From assembly GCF_031759225.1 (NCBI RefSeq), contig NZ_CP134494.1, forward strand, positions 1,362,501 to 1,426,500: a stretch of 64,000 bases of DNA, in the 5' to 3' direction. Positions 43,927-51,619 of this stretch are shown here, in pieces. The translations under genes were made by a program, and so were the position numbers. The DNA is from Mesobacillus jeotgali. Lineage in GTDB: Bacteria > Bacillota > Bacilli > Bacillales > Cytobacillaceae. The notes beneath the pieces are model-generated. The model was not told the DNA's origin. It made no database searches and worked only from the letters and a program-made list of their open reading frames with translations. Position 1 is the first letter of the stretch. The number at the start of each line of letters is the position of its first letter.

Positions 43927-44166
43927 TTATAATTCATTGTCGATCTCTACATTATACTTCTTTTCACTTGAAGAAGAGTCCTTTGAGTGATGTCCATCCT
44001 TTTCTTCATGTTGTTCCTGCTTCAGGTCTTCCATCGGAATTGGATCGACAGTCAATTCACTTTTGAATTTGTCATGAAGACTTTTCGTCCTGGTTTCATA
44101 TTGCTCTGGGTTGTCCATGTTTTGAGTATTATCGACTGGAATGTTTTTTTTATTTTCTTTTCCCAC
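43927..44166 (-). CDS. Small acidic hydrophilic protein, 79 aa
   Basis: A strongly charged protein rich in Glu, Lys, Asp and Ser (EQHEEKDGHHSKDSSSSEKKYNVEIDNEL at the end), probably unfolded alone. The GTG at 44166 is preferred since GGAGAGGTGAT lies just upstream; the GTG at 44175 is inside that ribosome site. It resembles small stress or spore-type hydrophilic proteins but no family is recognised. The next small gene (44205-44333) has the same character. Confidence 0.6.
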   Translation of the reverse strand: MGKENKKNIPVDNTQNMDNPEQYETRTKSLHDKFKSELTVDPIPMEDLKQEQHEEKDGHHSKDSSSSEKKYNVEIDNEL

Positions 44167-44204
44167 GATGATCACCTCTCCGTTATATTTACTAGCGAGA
44201 ATGA

Positions 44205-44333
44205 TTATTTGTCAGTTGCGGATCCTTCCTGGGGTTTCACTGGATCCCTTTGAGGCTCAATATCCTTGTTGTTTTCCTGTTTCTTCTCTTGTTCAACTGA
44301 ACCATCGTTCTTACCATGAGTGTTTTCCGGCAT
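44205..44333 (-). CDS. Very small hydrophilic protein, 42 aa
   Basis: It reads MPENTHGKNDGSVEQEKKQE and ends PVKPQEGSATDK, with only polar residues. AAGGAGG lies 7 bases before the ATG, an excellent ribosome site, so translation is likely. Probably co-transcribed with the 79-aa gene 38 bp downstream. No family is recognised. Confidence 0.6.
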   Translation of the reverse strand: MPENTHGKNDGSVEQEKKQENNKDIEPQRDPVKPQEGSATDK

Positions 44334-44524
44334 AGTAAAGCCTCCTTGTCTTTGTGATTATTATGAAAATACCCTTTTAAAGGAAAGTAAAACAAAATAA
44401 ATGCCAGATGAGCATTCAAAGGATGCGCTCAGCATTTAACAATCCTGTCCAATGTCTTTTAAGCCCATCACCTTCATATAGTTAGAATGTATGCGTAACT
44501 AAAGGGATATGGAGGGGGAGAGTG

Positions 44525-45253
44525 ATGATAATCATCAGGTTTCCAGATGGTGCAAGCGCCCAGAAGCTGCAGAATCTATCTGGAAAACAGAAGCAAATAT
44601 ACGACCATCTAGACAATAGCCTCACGATGTTTGAGTATGACACTACATTTCAGCTTCTTTTTGAAATAAATCTTCGTGAGAATATCATTGATGCAGCATT
44701 GAAACTTAAGGATGCTTCACCAGCCTTTACCTCCTTCAAATATTCTAGGTTCAACCCGAGATATTGGACGAAAGGACCTAGAGGCTATTTGTTGAATCCG
44801 ACTGTCCAGCCTTCTGACGCAATCAATGATATATATGAAAATGGGCAAGAGTATGCATTTGAATGCTCCACGGCAATGGTTGTCATTTTTTACAAAGCTG
44901 TTCTTGATTCAATTAGATTGAGGGATTTCAATTACTTATTCAGGGGGTTGCTGGTTTGGAATTGGAACCATGACTCCGATCTAGCTATTATCACCCTTGA
45001 AGGTAGTGAGTTTATTCCCGGAGATGTGATTTATTTCATGAATCCGGATTTTGACAAGCCCATCTGGAGAGGAGAAAACGCTGTCGTCCTTGGGAATGGG
45101 TTATATTATGGGCATGGCATAGGTATTGGGACAGCAGAAGAAATGATTAACGCACTGAATACACTTCGAAAAGAAGGTTCCACAACCTCAGCATTCATGC
45201 TTCAACAGCATAGCAGGCTGAATTTCAAATATTTGTCCCAATTCTCCAAGTGA
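44525..45253 (+). CDS. tgl: Protein-glutamine gamma-glutamyltransferase (spore transglutaminase)
   Basis: A 242-residue bacterial transglutaminase that cross-links spore coat proteins through glutamine-lysine bonds. The catalytic Cys is in YAFECSTAMVV; flanking conserved stretches are SDAINDIYENG, FIPGDVIYFMNPDFDKPIWRGENAVVLG and YYGHGIGIGTAEEMI. It follows B. subtilis Tgl along most of its length. GTG 44522 and ATG 44525 both follow GGAGGGGGAG; the ATG has the better spacing. It marks the organism as a spore former. Confidence 0.92.
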   Translation: MIIIRFPDGASAQKLQNLSGKQKQIYDHLDNSLTMFEYDTTFQLLFEINLRENIIDAALKLKDASPAFTSFKYSRFNPRYWTKGPRGYLLNPTVQPSDAINDIYENGQEYAFECSTAMVVIFYKAVLDSIRLRDFNYLFRGLLVWNWNHDSDLAIITLEGSEFIPGDVIYFMNPDFDKPIWRGENAVVLGNGLYYGHGIGIGTAEEMINALNTLRKEGSTTSAFMLQQHSRLNFKYLSQFSK

Positions 45254-45268
45254 ATACCGGGAAAATAG

Positions 45269-45302
45269 TAAAAGGCTGGCTAAATTGCCGGTCTTTTTTT
45301 CT
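45269..45302 (+). terminator. Terminator of tgl
   Basis: Imperfect stem AGGCTGGC/GCCGGTCT with a T7 run. Confidence 0.65.
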
Positions 45303-45454
45303 ATTTCCTTTTGCTCATTTTTTTTAAAAGGAAAACTTGTATCATTTACGAGGCATAGTTTTAAAAAACAGGGGAATATAAAAAGAGACATATTATATAC
45401 ATTTCTAATTTCGGATGTGGAATCTTTAGGCATGTTAAAAAGGGAGTTTTGGAA

Positions 45455-46927
45455 ATGAGATTAACCAAGGTGCTTGAAGCACTCGGCGGCAGTGTGAAAA
45501 AATATAAGAATGATGCAGATCCTGTCTTGACTGGAATTCAGATGGATTCACGTAAAGTGAAGCCAGGCGATTTATTTGTCGCGATTAAAGGTTTCCAGAT
45601 AGATGGCCACAAGTTTATTACCCAAGCCATGGACAATGGGGCTGCAGCCGTCATAGGGGAAAATGAGCTCGAACTGGAGATCCCATATATCCAGGTTTTT
45701 GACAGCAGGCAAGCACTGGGCAGGGCAGCGAGTGCATTCTACGATCACCCGTCGAGAAATCATACGGTAATCGGAGTTACTGGTACAAACGGGAAAACTA
45801 CTGTTTCATACATTTTAAGACATATTCTGGAGAGTGCAGGAAAAAGCTGCTCTTTGCTGGGCACAGTGTCTTATATTATAAATAATGAGGTGTACAAGCC
45901 CTCGAATACGACTCCGGATGCTTTGCAGATCCAGGAATTGATATACAAAAGCAAAGATGAGTTTGTAGTGCTGGAAGTGTCGTCACATGCGCTGAAACAA
46001 TACAGGATTGAAGGCCTTGAGCTGGACTATGGACTATTCACGAACTTATCCCATGATCATCTTGATTACCATCCGACCATCGAGGATTATTTCGAAGCAA
46101 AAACATTGATGTACAATTACATGAAAAAAGAGGGTTCAGCAGTCGTCAGCAGATTGGGAGAATGGGGAGACAAGCTGTCGAGTATTTTAAGAGCTAAAGA
46201 TATCCCGGTATATTCTCTTGGCTATGACGATTGCCATGACTTGAAGATAGAGGATATCAAATTGAATGGCGAAACCAGGTTTGACATCAAGATGGGAGGC
46301 ATCACATATCCGCTGACTTTCCCATCACCAGGTCTCCATAACGTCTATAATGCAGCATTGGCCTTTTTGACAGCTGTGAAAATCGGTATCAGTCCAGATG
46401 CGATTACGGAGGCGCTTAAAACTTTCCCAGGTGTACCGGGAAGGTTCGAAATGATTTCCCATCCAGAAGGTGCTACTTTCATCGTCGATTATGCACATAC
46501 AAAGGATGCGATTGAATACTGTCTGCAAGCAGCCCACGAGCATGAGGCTGTAAAGGTGAAGCATATATTCGGCTTCCGTGGTGAGCGGGATAAGACGAAA
46601 AGAGAACATATGGTTAAAGCGTCGGCCGCAATGAGTGATGAGTTCACTTTGACCTTCGATGACCTGAACGGCATATCAGAAGATGAGATGGCCAAAGAAT
46701 TACAGGATCTGAATGTCCGATTTGGCAAAAATAAAGGGAAAGTCATTACAGACCGGACCCTAGCAATCCAGAATGCATGGGAAAACGCCCAGAGCGGGGA
46801 GTGGATTCTCATCACTGGAAAAGGACCAGAGGAGTATCAGTCCATGTACGAACTTCCAACGACTACAGATAAAGAAACGCTCTTATATTTAAAAAAGATG
46901 CAGAACAAGGAAAAGATAATTGGTTGA
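45455..46927 (+). CDS. MurE-like Mur ligase, divergent paralog
   Basis: A 490-residue three-domain Mur ligase. N-terminal UDP-MurNAc-binding region ALGGSVKKYKNDADPVLTGIQMDSRKVKPGDLFVAIKG, ATP loop GVTGTNGKTTVSYIL, and middle domain LEVSSHALKQYRIEGLELDYGLFTNLSHDHLDYHPTIEDYFEAK are MurE-like. The diaminopimelate-recognition motif DNPR of true MurE is missing; the matching place reads FDDLNG (Asp402-Gly406, 46658-46672), and FGFRGERDKTKREHM replaces the usual GCGGDRDxxKR. It stands outside the cell-division cluster, so it is likely a second copy with altered substrate. ATG 45455 follows AGGGAG by 8 bases. Confidence 0.82.
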   Translation: MRLTKVLEALGGSVKKYKNDADPVLTGIQMDSRKVKPGDLFVAIKGFQIDGHKFITQAMDNGAAAVIGENELELEIPYIQVFDSRQALGRAASAFYDHPSRNHTVIGVTGTNGKTTVSYILRHILESAGKSCSLLGTVSYIINNEVYKPSNTTPDALQIQELIYKSKDEFVVLEVSSHALKQYRIEGLELDYGLFTNLSHDHLDYHPTIEDYFEAKTLMYNYMKKEGSAVVSRLGEWGDKLSSILRAKDIPVYSLGYDDCHDLKIEDIKLNGETRFDIKMGGITYPLTFPSPGLHNVYNAALAFLTAVKIGISPDAITEALKTFPGVPGRFEMISHPEGATFIVDYAHTKDAIEYCLQAAHEHEAVKVKHIFGFRGERDKTKREHMVKASAAMSDEFTLTFDDLNGISEDEMAKELQDLNVRFGKNKGKVITDRTLAIQNAWENAQSGEWILITGKGPEEYQSMYELPTTTDKETLLYLKKMQNKEKIIG

Positions 46928-46929
46928 AT

Positions 46930-46966
46930 TAAGGGCAGGCTGATGAAGAATCAGCCTGTTTTTTTA
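46930..46966 (+). terminator. Terminator of the MurE-like gene
   Basis: Stem GGCAGGCTGATTC-type (GCAGGCTGAT with ATCAGCCTGT) and a T7 run. Confidence 0.8.
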
Positions 46967-47125
46967 GAATGTAATCCCATTCGAGTAAACTGACACAAAT
47001 TTTCCTTCAAAAATTGACAATAATATGAAAGGTGAAGTGTGTCACTCCATTATTTTCCCGCCATCATTTATGATAAAAGTAAGCAAAGCAACTTGACCTG
47101 ACTATAATGGGAGGAGGTACTCAAT

Positions 47126-47425
47126 GTGGATAAAAAAGAAATTTATAAAATGCTTGCAGAGGTAGAAGAACCAATGCTTGGAGTCGATATTGTGAACCTT
47201 GGCCTCGTCTATGAAGTCTGTGTCAAGGACGATAAAGATGTCGAAATCGTTATGACCACAAGGAATGAAGACTGCATGCTTGCTGAATATATCGCTCTCT
47301 CAGCACGAGAACACCTGGCTGGACATATAGGGAACCTAGACCATATTGATATTAAAATGGTCTCAGCTCCTAAATGGACAAAAGACCGTATGTCCCAATA
47401 CGCAAAATATTTACTGGATCTCTAA
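47126..47425 (+). CDS. MIP18/DUF59 family Fe-S assembly-type protein
   Basis: A 99-residue protein, MDKKEIYKMLAEVEEPMLGVDIVNLGLVYEVCV, the usual MIP18 (SufT/PaaD-like) opening. A conserved Cys lies in RNEDCMLAEYI, followed by PKWTKDRMSQYAKYLLDL. Such proteins act as iron-sulfur cluster carriers or maturation factors. The GTG follows GGGAGGAGG. It differs from classic members by RNEDCM where others have SPGCP, so its role may be special. Confidence 0.82.
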   Translation: MDKKEIYKMLAEVEEPMLGVDIVNLGLVYEVCVKDDKDVEIVMTTRNEDCMLAEYIALSAREHLAGHIGNLDHIDIKMVSAPKWTKDRMSQYAKYLLDL

Positions 47426-47439
47426 ATACTCACTCTGGA

Positions 47440-47468
47440 AAGATTGCGGTGGATCGCAATCTTTTTTT
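47440..47468 (+). terminator. Terminator of the MIP18-type gene
   Basis: Stem AAGATTGCG/CGCAATCTT with a T-run. Confidence 0.85.
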
Positions 47469-47547
47469 ATGTATGGGGGATTTAAGGGTAGCGAAAAATT
47501 CAAATGAAGAGTGAAACGGCGATTTGACAGAACTCTTAACGGGTTCG

Positions 47548-47754
47548 GTCAATACACCGATACATTTTGATGATTTTGTTAGAAGTCATGGCAGGTTCGG
47601 ACAAAAAAACTGTCTTTACTGATAAATTTGTCCAACCTGCTGAATTTGTCTGAAGTCGTACCAGGTTCGGAAAAAAATCCGTTTCAACCTGCTGAATTTG
47701 TCTGAAGTCGTACCAGGTTCGGAAAAAAATCCGTTTCAACCTGTTGATTTTGTC
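47548..47754. repeat. Repeat array C: four dyad units of the 52-bp plan
   Basis: Dyads of exactly 33 bp at 47548-47580, 47600-47632, 47670-47702 and 47722-47754. Spacings are 52 bp between the first pair and the last pair, and 70 bp in the middle because of an extra 18-bp block. The linkers (such as TGAAGTCGTACCAGGTTCG) are close to those of array B, and the second dyad has arms GGACAAA/TTTGTCC. A terminator precedes it and a ribosome site follows, with no gene inside. Confidence 0.88.
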
Positions 47755-47890
47755 AGAAGTCCCACCAGGCCCGAACCTCAAAAGATACCAAAAACATCCT
47801 TTGGAATTTTTTCCATACCCTAATATAATCTTACATTCATTCGAATTGTCTTTTAGAATAAGAGTTGGGGGAATACTGGAGGCAATAAGA

Positions 47891-48253
47891 ATGATTTATA
47901 AAAAAATAGCTGGTATCAGCATGTGGCAATTGAACAGGAACTTGAAAAAATTGGCTTTCGCAAGAATGGAACTGGAAAAGCAGATGCGGAAGGAATTGAT
48001 TGTGGTCCTGCTGGAGCCGAAAAAAGAAAAAGTCCTTGCGACTGCGGAAGAGACAAAAGAGATCGAGGAAGCAGTTCAGGAATTAAACGGGTTTGAAACA
48101 TTGAAGCTGTGCCTTCTTGAAGACTGCAAGCCTGTATACAAAGAAAAAGTGACTAATAATGGTGTAACTAGATGGCTGGAAATACCGGTCAAACCTTTGA
48201 TTACATATGAATTTCTAAATGAGACCCAAGAGGATCAAGTGAAAATTGGATAG
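47891..48253 (+). CDS. Hypothetical protein, 120 aa
   Basis: It starts MIYKKIAGISMWQLNRNLKKLAFARMELEKQMRKELIVVLLEPKKEKVL, a basic amphipathic helical N terminus, with a mixed charged C-terminal half ending YEFLNETQEDQVKIG. ATG 47891 has CTGGAGG 8 bases upstream; an apparent in-frame extension upstream reads through repeat array C and is rejected. Hairpin terminator follows. No family recognised. Confidence 0.65.
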   Translation: MIYKKIAGISMWQLNRNLKKLAFARMELEKQMRKELIVVLLEPKKEKVLATAEETKEIEEAVQELNGFETLKLCLLEDCKPVYKEKVTNNGVTRWLEIPVKPLITYEFLNETQEDQVKIG

Positions 48254-48264
48254 GCACTATTGCG

Positions 48265-48295
48265 AAGGAGAGGACCAATCAAGGTCCTCTTTTTT
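48265..48295 (+). terminator. Terminator of the 120-aa gene
   Basis: Stem GAGAGGACC/GGTCCTCTT with T6. Confidence 0.85.
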
Positions 48296-48404
48296 CTTGT
48301 CCTTCTTCCATAATTAATTGGGCTAGTATTTTTTCTGGTGTTTAATTGCACAAATGTCCCGACCTGAATAGGATATAGGGACATAAAAAAAGGAGGTTGT
48401 TACG

Positions 48405-48503
48405 ATGTCTGATGGATGCGGCTATGGTGGCGGTTTCGCACTGCTTGTAGTATTGTTCATTCTTTTGATCATAATCGGAGCTTCTTGGGGTTTCGGTTAC
48501 TAA
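48405..48503 (+). CDS. YjcZ family sporulation peptide, 32 aa
   Basis: A tiny membrane peptide. It begins MSDGCGYGGGFALLVVLF, continues as a hydrophobic helix with ILLIIIG, and ends WGFGY, the YjcZ pattern of a Gly/Tyr/Cys-rich head followed by one helix. AAGGAGG is 7 bases before the ATG. YjcZ-type peptides are associated with sporulating Bacillus cells. A similar peptide gene follows. Confidence 0.82.
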   Translation: MSDGCGYGGGFALLVVLFILLIIIGASWGFGY

Positions 48504-48539
48504 ACTGCGAATAAGTAAACTTCATTAGGAGGTTTTATC

Positions 48540-48668
48540 ATGTACGGATACAGCGGCTGTGGATATGGCGGTTACAGTGTAGGAGGAGCTGGATATGGCA
48601 GCGGTTTTGTTTTAATCGTTGTGCTATTTATCCTCTTGATCATCGTTGGCTGCTCATGTTATCGCTAA
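48540..48668 (+). CDS. YjcZ-like membrane peptide, 42 aa
   Basis: It reads [20 protein letters not shown], then the hydrophobic [15 protein letters not shown] and ends CSCYR. The same plan as the preceding peptide, with a longer Gly/Tyr-rich head and a Cys-rich end. The ribosome site is TAGGAGG. The two genes are 36 bp apart and share a large terminator. Confidence 0.8.
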   Translation: MYGYSGCGYGGYSVGGAGYGSGFVLIVVLFILLIIVGCSCYR

Positions 48669-48677
48669 GAAACCATT

Positions 48678-48734
48678 GAAAGAGGCTGTCTTAAAAGGTC
48701 ATCGTTTGTGACCTTTTGACAGCCTCTTTTTTTT
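48678..48734 (+). terminator. Terminator of the YjcZ peptide pair
   Basis: A very stable hairpin: AGAGGCTGTC and AAAAGGTCA pair with TGACCTTTT and GACAGCCTCT, then T8. Confidence 0.9.
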
Positions 48735-48873
48735 GCAGCAATAATAAAGTCTCAAATCCATCCTGAAAATCAGCCGACTATATACGGCGCCTTACTCCTT
48801 AGTCAATTAGGCCGATGAAAAAGTTAGTAATTTTTGCTATTTTTAAATAAATTTAAAATATTCCAAAAACAGT

Positions 48874-48899
48874 GATTCTTTTTTTATTCTTGTTCGTCT
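48874..48899 (+). promoter_or_regulatory. ECF-type promoter, possible sigma autoregulation
   Basis: TGATTC (48874-48879), 16 bp, CGTC (48896-48899). The -10 and spacing fit ECF promoters (TGAAAC/TGTAAC N16 CGTC), with two -35 mismatches. It lies 27 bp before the sigma gene start. Confidence 0.5.
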
Positions 48900-48925
48900 A
48901 ACTGTCTGTAAAAGGGGGGAGAATT

Positions 48926-49453
48926 TTGAGCGATCATTACAGCAAACATTTCCATGAGGTATATGTGGAGTACAGTGACAAGGTCTATGGCTATCTCCTG
49001 TTATTGACCGGAAAGAAAGAAGTCGCAGAGGATCTAACCCAGGAAACATTTTTAAGGGTGTACAAGCATATTCACCAGTTTAACGGTGATTCACAAATAT
49101 TCACATGGCTTGTTAAAATCGCCCGAAATGTTGCTATTGACCATCTAAGAAGACGAAGGAGACTGCGTTTCTTTTCATTGGATAAGTATGTCATTCAATC
49201 ATGTCAGCCTTCTCCGGTCGAAATTATTGTAAAAGGGGAGAAGACTTCACACCTTTATAAAGGAATCAAAGCTCTGAAGCTAAGCTACCAGGAAGTATTG
49301 ATTTTAAGGAAAATCAAAGAGTTTTCGATTAGGGAAACCGCTTTGATCCTTGGCTGGAGCGAAAGCAAAGTGAAGATCACGACTTCCCGGGCAATGGCAG
49401 CCTTAAAAAAAGAGTTAAAGAGAAGAGGGGAAATAATTGAAGAAATCATTTGA
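48926..49453 (+). CDS. ECF RNA polymerase sigma factor
   Basis: A 175-residue sigma-70 family ECF factor. Region 2 reads YVEYSDKVYGYLLLLTGKKEVAEDLTQETFLRVYKHIHQFNGDSQIFTWLVKIARNVAIDHLRRRRR, with the -10 recognition helix; region 4 has LSYQEVLILRKIKEFSIRETALILGWSESKVKITTSRAMAALKKEL for the -35. It is similar in plan to SigX/SigV. TTG start after AAAGGGGGGA. The last 17 bp overlap the next gene, the typical arrangement for sigma and its anti-sigma. Confidence 0.92.
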   Translation: MSDHYSKHFHEVYVEYSDKVYGYLLLLTGKKEVAEDLTQETFLRVYKHIHQFNGDSQIFTWLVKIARNVAIDHLRRRRRLRFFSLDKYVIQSCQPSPVEIIVKGEKTSHLYKGIKALKLSYQEVLILRKIKEFSIRETALILGWSESKVKITTSRAMAALKKELKRRGEIIEEII

Positions 49454-50051
49454 ACTGGAAGACGCCTTCAGGAGCCTCAACCAAATTCCAAGGTCGGAGA
49501 TTCAAAAACGAAAAACCTATAATACAATTCTCCAATCCGGAAGGAAACAGATGCCTAATCAATGCTTAGCAAATTGGACAGGCAGTCTCTTGACGGTTGT
49601 GATGATATTGGTGTGCGGGGTTTACCTCCTAACGGAAATTCAAGCTCCTGCCCGGAATGGGCTGGCTGCTCTCCACTCTGCAGAAATCGCTGCAGAGAGC
49701 GAGGTTGTCATTACTTATCTTACTAAATCTGATTCTGCTGACCATTTTAATCTTCACTCGAACCTGACGAGAAAAGGAATTTCCATCATTGACGAACCAG
49801 GGTGGCTGGAGATCATGAACACCACGGTGAATGGGAGAACCCCTGTGAAAAACCCCCCTGAAATGGAGGAGGCCTATGATTTGCTGTTAATCTATGAGGG
49901 GAAAAAACCGGATAAATGCAAGGTATGGATCAGTAAAGATCATGTCTATATCAAAAGAATGAAAGAAAATAAGGTATATAAAGTAGAGGATAGTCAGTCA
50001 GACAAAGTGATCGCCATGATTGATGATATGGAAAAACAGGTTCAGTTCTGA
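49437..50051 (+). CDS. Membrane-anchored putative anti-sigma factor
   Basis: A 204-residue protein: about 40 cytoplasmic residues (FELEDAFRSLNQIPRSEIQKRKTYNTIL), one membrane helix (SLLTVVMILVCGVYLLTE, about 49-67), then an extracytoplasmic domain of about 135 residues. Size, topology and the 17-bp overlap with the sigma gene fit an anti-sigma factor like RsiX-type regulators. I see no zinc HxxxCxxC motif, so it is not a ZAS-type. The TTG start follows AGAGGGGAAA. The signal sensed is unknown. Confidence 0.75.
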   Translation: MKKSFELEDAFRSLNQIPRSEIQKRKTYNTILQSGRKQMPNQCLANWTGSLLTVVMILVCGVYLLTEIQAPARNGLAALHSAEIAAESEVVITYLTKSDSADHFNLHSNLTRKGISIIDEPGWLEIMNTTVNGRTPVKNPPEMEEAYDLLLIYEGKKPDKCKVWISKDHVYIKRMKENKVYKVEDSQSDKVIAMIDDMEKQVQF

Positions 50052-50063
50052 ATCTGTTTTTTT
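50035..50063 (+). terminator. Terminator of the sigma/anti-sigma operon
   Basis: Hairpin AACAGGTTCA/CTGAATCTGTT spanning the stop codon, followed by T7. Confidence 0.7.
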
Positions 50064-50181
50064 TATGCAACTTTACTCCTGTTTTTCAAAAAAACTTACA
50101 TAACATGTTTATGTTTCAGCCAAGCGTGGTAAGAAAAGGGTTGTACTTATTAATCAACTTGGATATACAGGAGGAAGAGTT

Positions 50182-51474
50182 ATGAAGAGGGGTCTAGCAG
50201 TTATTCTTGCAGTATTTATGCTAATTGGTTTGCTGGCTGGCTGTTCTGGGGAGCAGAAAGCTGAAGCCGAAAAAACGAAAGACGGGAAAGTAATTGTGGA
50301 TTTCTGGACATTCTGGGGTTCAGAAACCCGTCGACCGATCATTGAAAAAATCATCGATGATTATAACAATTCCCAGGATAAAGTTTTTGTGAAACACACA
50401 TTCCTGCCATGGGGTGATATTTGGACCAAAAATCTTGCTTCAGTCGCTGCCGGCAATCCAGCAGATGTTATCGTCAATGACATCAACACGGTTGCCCAGC
50501 GTGCAGAAAATAAGCAAGTCGAGGACCTAAGCCAATATATAGATGATTCATTCAAGCAAAAGTTTTACCCGCACTTATGGGAAACAGTCGAATATGACGG
50601 AAAATCATATGCTGTTCCATTCAATACAGATACACGCCTTCTTTTCTACAATAAAACAGCATTCAAGGAAGCGGGACTGGATCCTGAAAAGCCGCCTGCA
50701 ACCTGGGCAGAGCTCGAGGAGTACGCAAAGAAATTGGATATCAAGAATGGTGACAAATACGAACGAGTCGGCTTCTACCCATTATGGGGCAGCGTTGGCG
50801 CATCAAGCTGGATGACGAACGCTGATGACGGGAATGGGTTTATTGAGGATGGAGAGCTGTCAATCAACACACCGAAAAAAGTTGAAGCCATGAATTGGAT
50901 CATTGATTGGAAAAAACGTCTTGGAGAAAAGACTGTCCAAGCTTTCCAGGCAGAGTTCGGAAGTGAACAGGCAAATCCATTTATCGCTGGCAAAGTTGCC
51001 ATGTGGGTGGATGTAGGAACATTCTACACACAATTAAGAGATTATGGACAGGATGTTGAATTTGGTGTAGCACCAATCCCTGCATATGAGGAAGGTTCAG
51101 GCAACTGGGCTGAAGGCGGCGGGTTTGTTGTCGAAATCCCGAAAGGAGCCAAACACCCAGAAGAAGCAATGGACTTTATTAAGTACTTGACAGATGTTGA
51201 AGCACAGAAACATTGGTCCGTTAAAAACTACGACAATGTTGCCAACATCGAAGCAGCAGAGGCTGCTTTAAATGAGCTTCAAGGTCCTGACAAAATGGTT
51301 TATGAAGCCTCAGTTAAAAATCTGGAGCAAACCAAAATGTTCCCGGTACCAGTAGAGTACCCTGATTATCATAGCAGGCTGAACCCGCATATTGACAATG
51401 CACTATTGGGCAAAACAACACCAGAAAAAGCATTGAAGCAAGCGGAAGAAGATATCGAAAAAATGAAGAAGTAA
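50182..51474 (+). CDS. Sugar ABC transporter substrate-binding lipoprotein
   Basis: A 430-residue family 1 solute-binding protein (MalE/UgpB class). Lipobox LAGC at Cys21. Typical parts are VIVDFWTFWGSETRRPIIEKIIDDYN, PADVIVNDINTVAQRAEN, YAVPFNTDTRLLFYNKTAFKEAGLDPEKPPATWAELEEYAKKL and GGGFVVEIPKGAKHPEEAMDFIKYL. It should bind an oligosaccharide or glycoside. The ATG follows AGGAGGAAG. Two permeases follow, but no ATPase, so a shared MsmX-type ATPase elsewhere is expected. Confidence 0.93.
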   Translation: MKRGLAVILAVFMLIGLLAGCSGEQKAEAEKTKDGKVIVDFWTFWGSETRRPIIEKIIDDYNNSQDKVFVKHTFLPWGDIWTKNLASVAAGNPADVIVNDINTVAQRAENKQVEDLSQYIDDSFKQKFYPHLWETVEYDGKSYAVPFNTDTRLLFYNKTAFKEAGLDPEKPPATWAELEEYAKKLDIKNGDKYERVGFYPLWGSVGASSWMTNADDGNGFIEDGELSINTPKKVEAMNWIIDWKKRLGEKTVQAFQAEFGSEQANPFIAGKVAMWVDVGTFYTQLRDYGQDVEFGVAPIPAYEEGSGNWAEGGGFVVEIPKGAKHPEEAMDFIKYLTDVEAQKHWSVKNYDNVANIEAAEAALNELQGPDKMVYEASVKNLEQTKMFPVPVEYPDYHSRLNPHIDNALLGKTTPEKALKQAEEDIEKMKK

Positions 51475-51483
51475 GGAACAGAT

Positions 51484-51518
51484 TTAGAGAAGGCGCATTC
51501 CGCCCTTCTCTCTTTTTA
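51484..51518 (+). terminator. Intercistronic stem-loop after the sugar-binding protein
   Basis: Stem AGAGAAGGCG/CGCCCTTCTCT with T5, in a 145-bp gap; likely a partial terminator. Confidence 0.65.
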
Positions 51519-51619
51519 AAAATTTCCTAAATATGTGAGGGAAAGGTGACTTAGCAACAAGTATTTTCAAAATAGTCAATTTAAAGGACTATTAAATGCA
51601 ACAGGGGGGTTAGGATCGT

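Noticed and set aside
47744..47890. Longer N terminus for the 120-aa protein
   Set aside because: The extension is translated repeat array C and lacks a ribosome site, while ATG 47891 has a good one.
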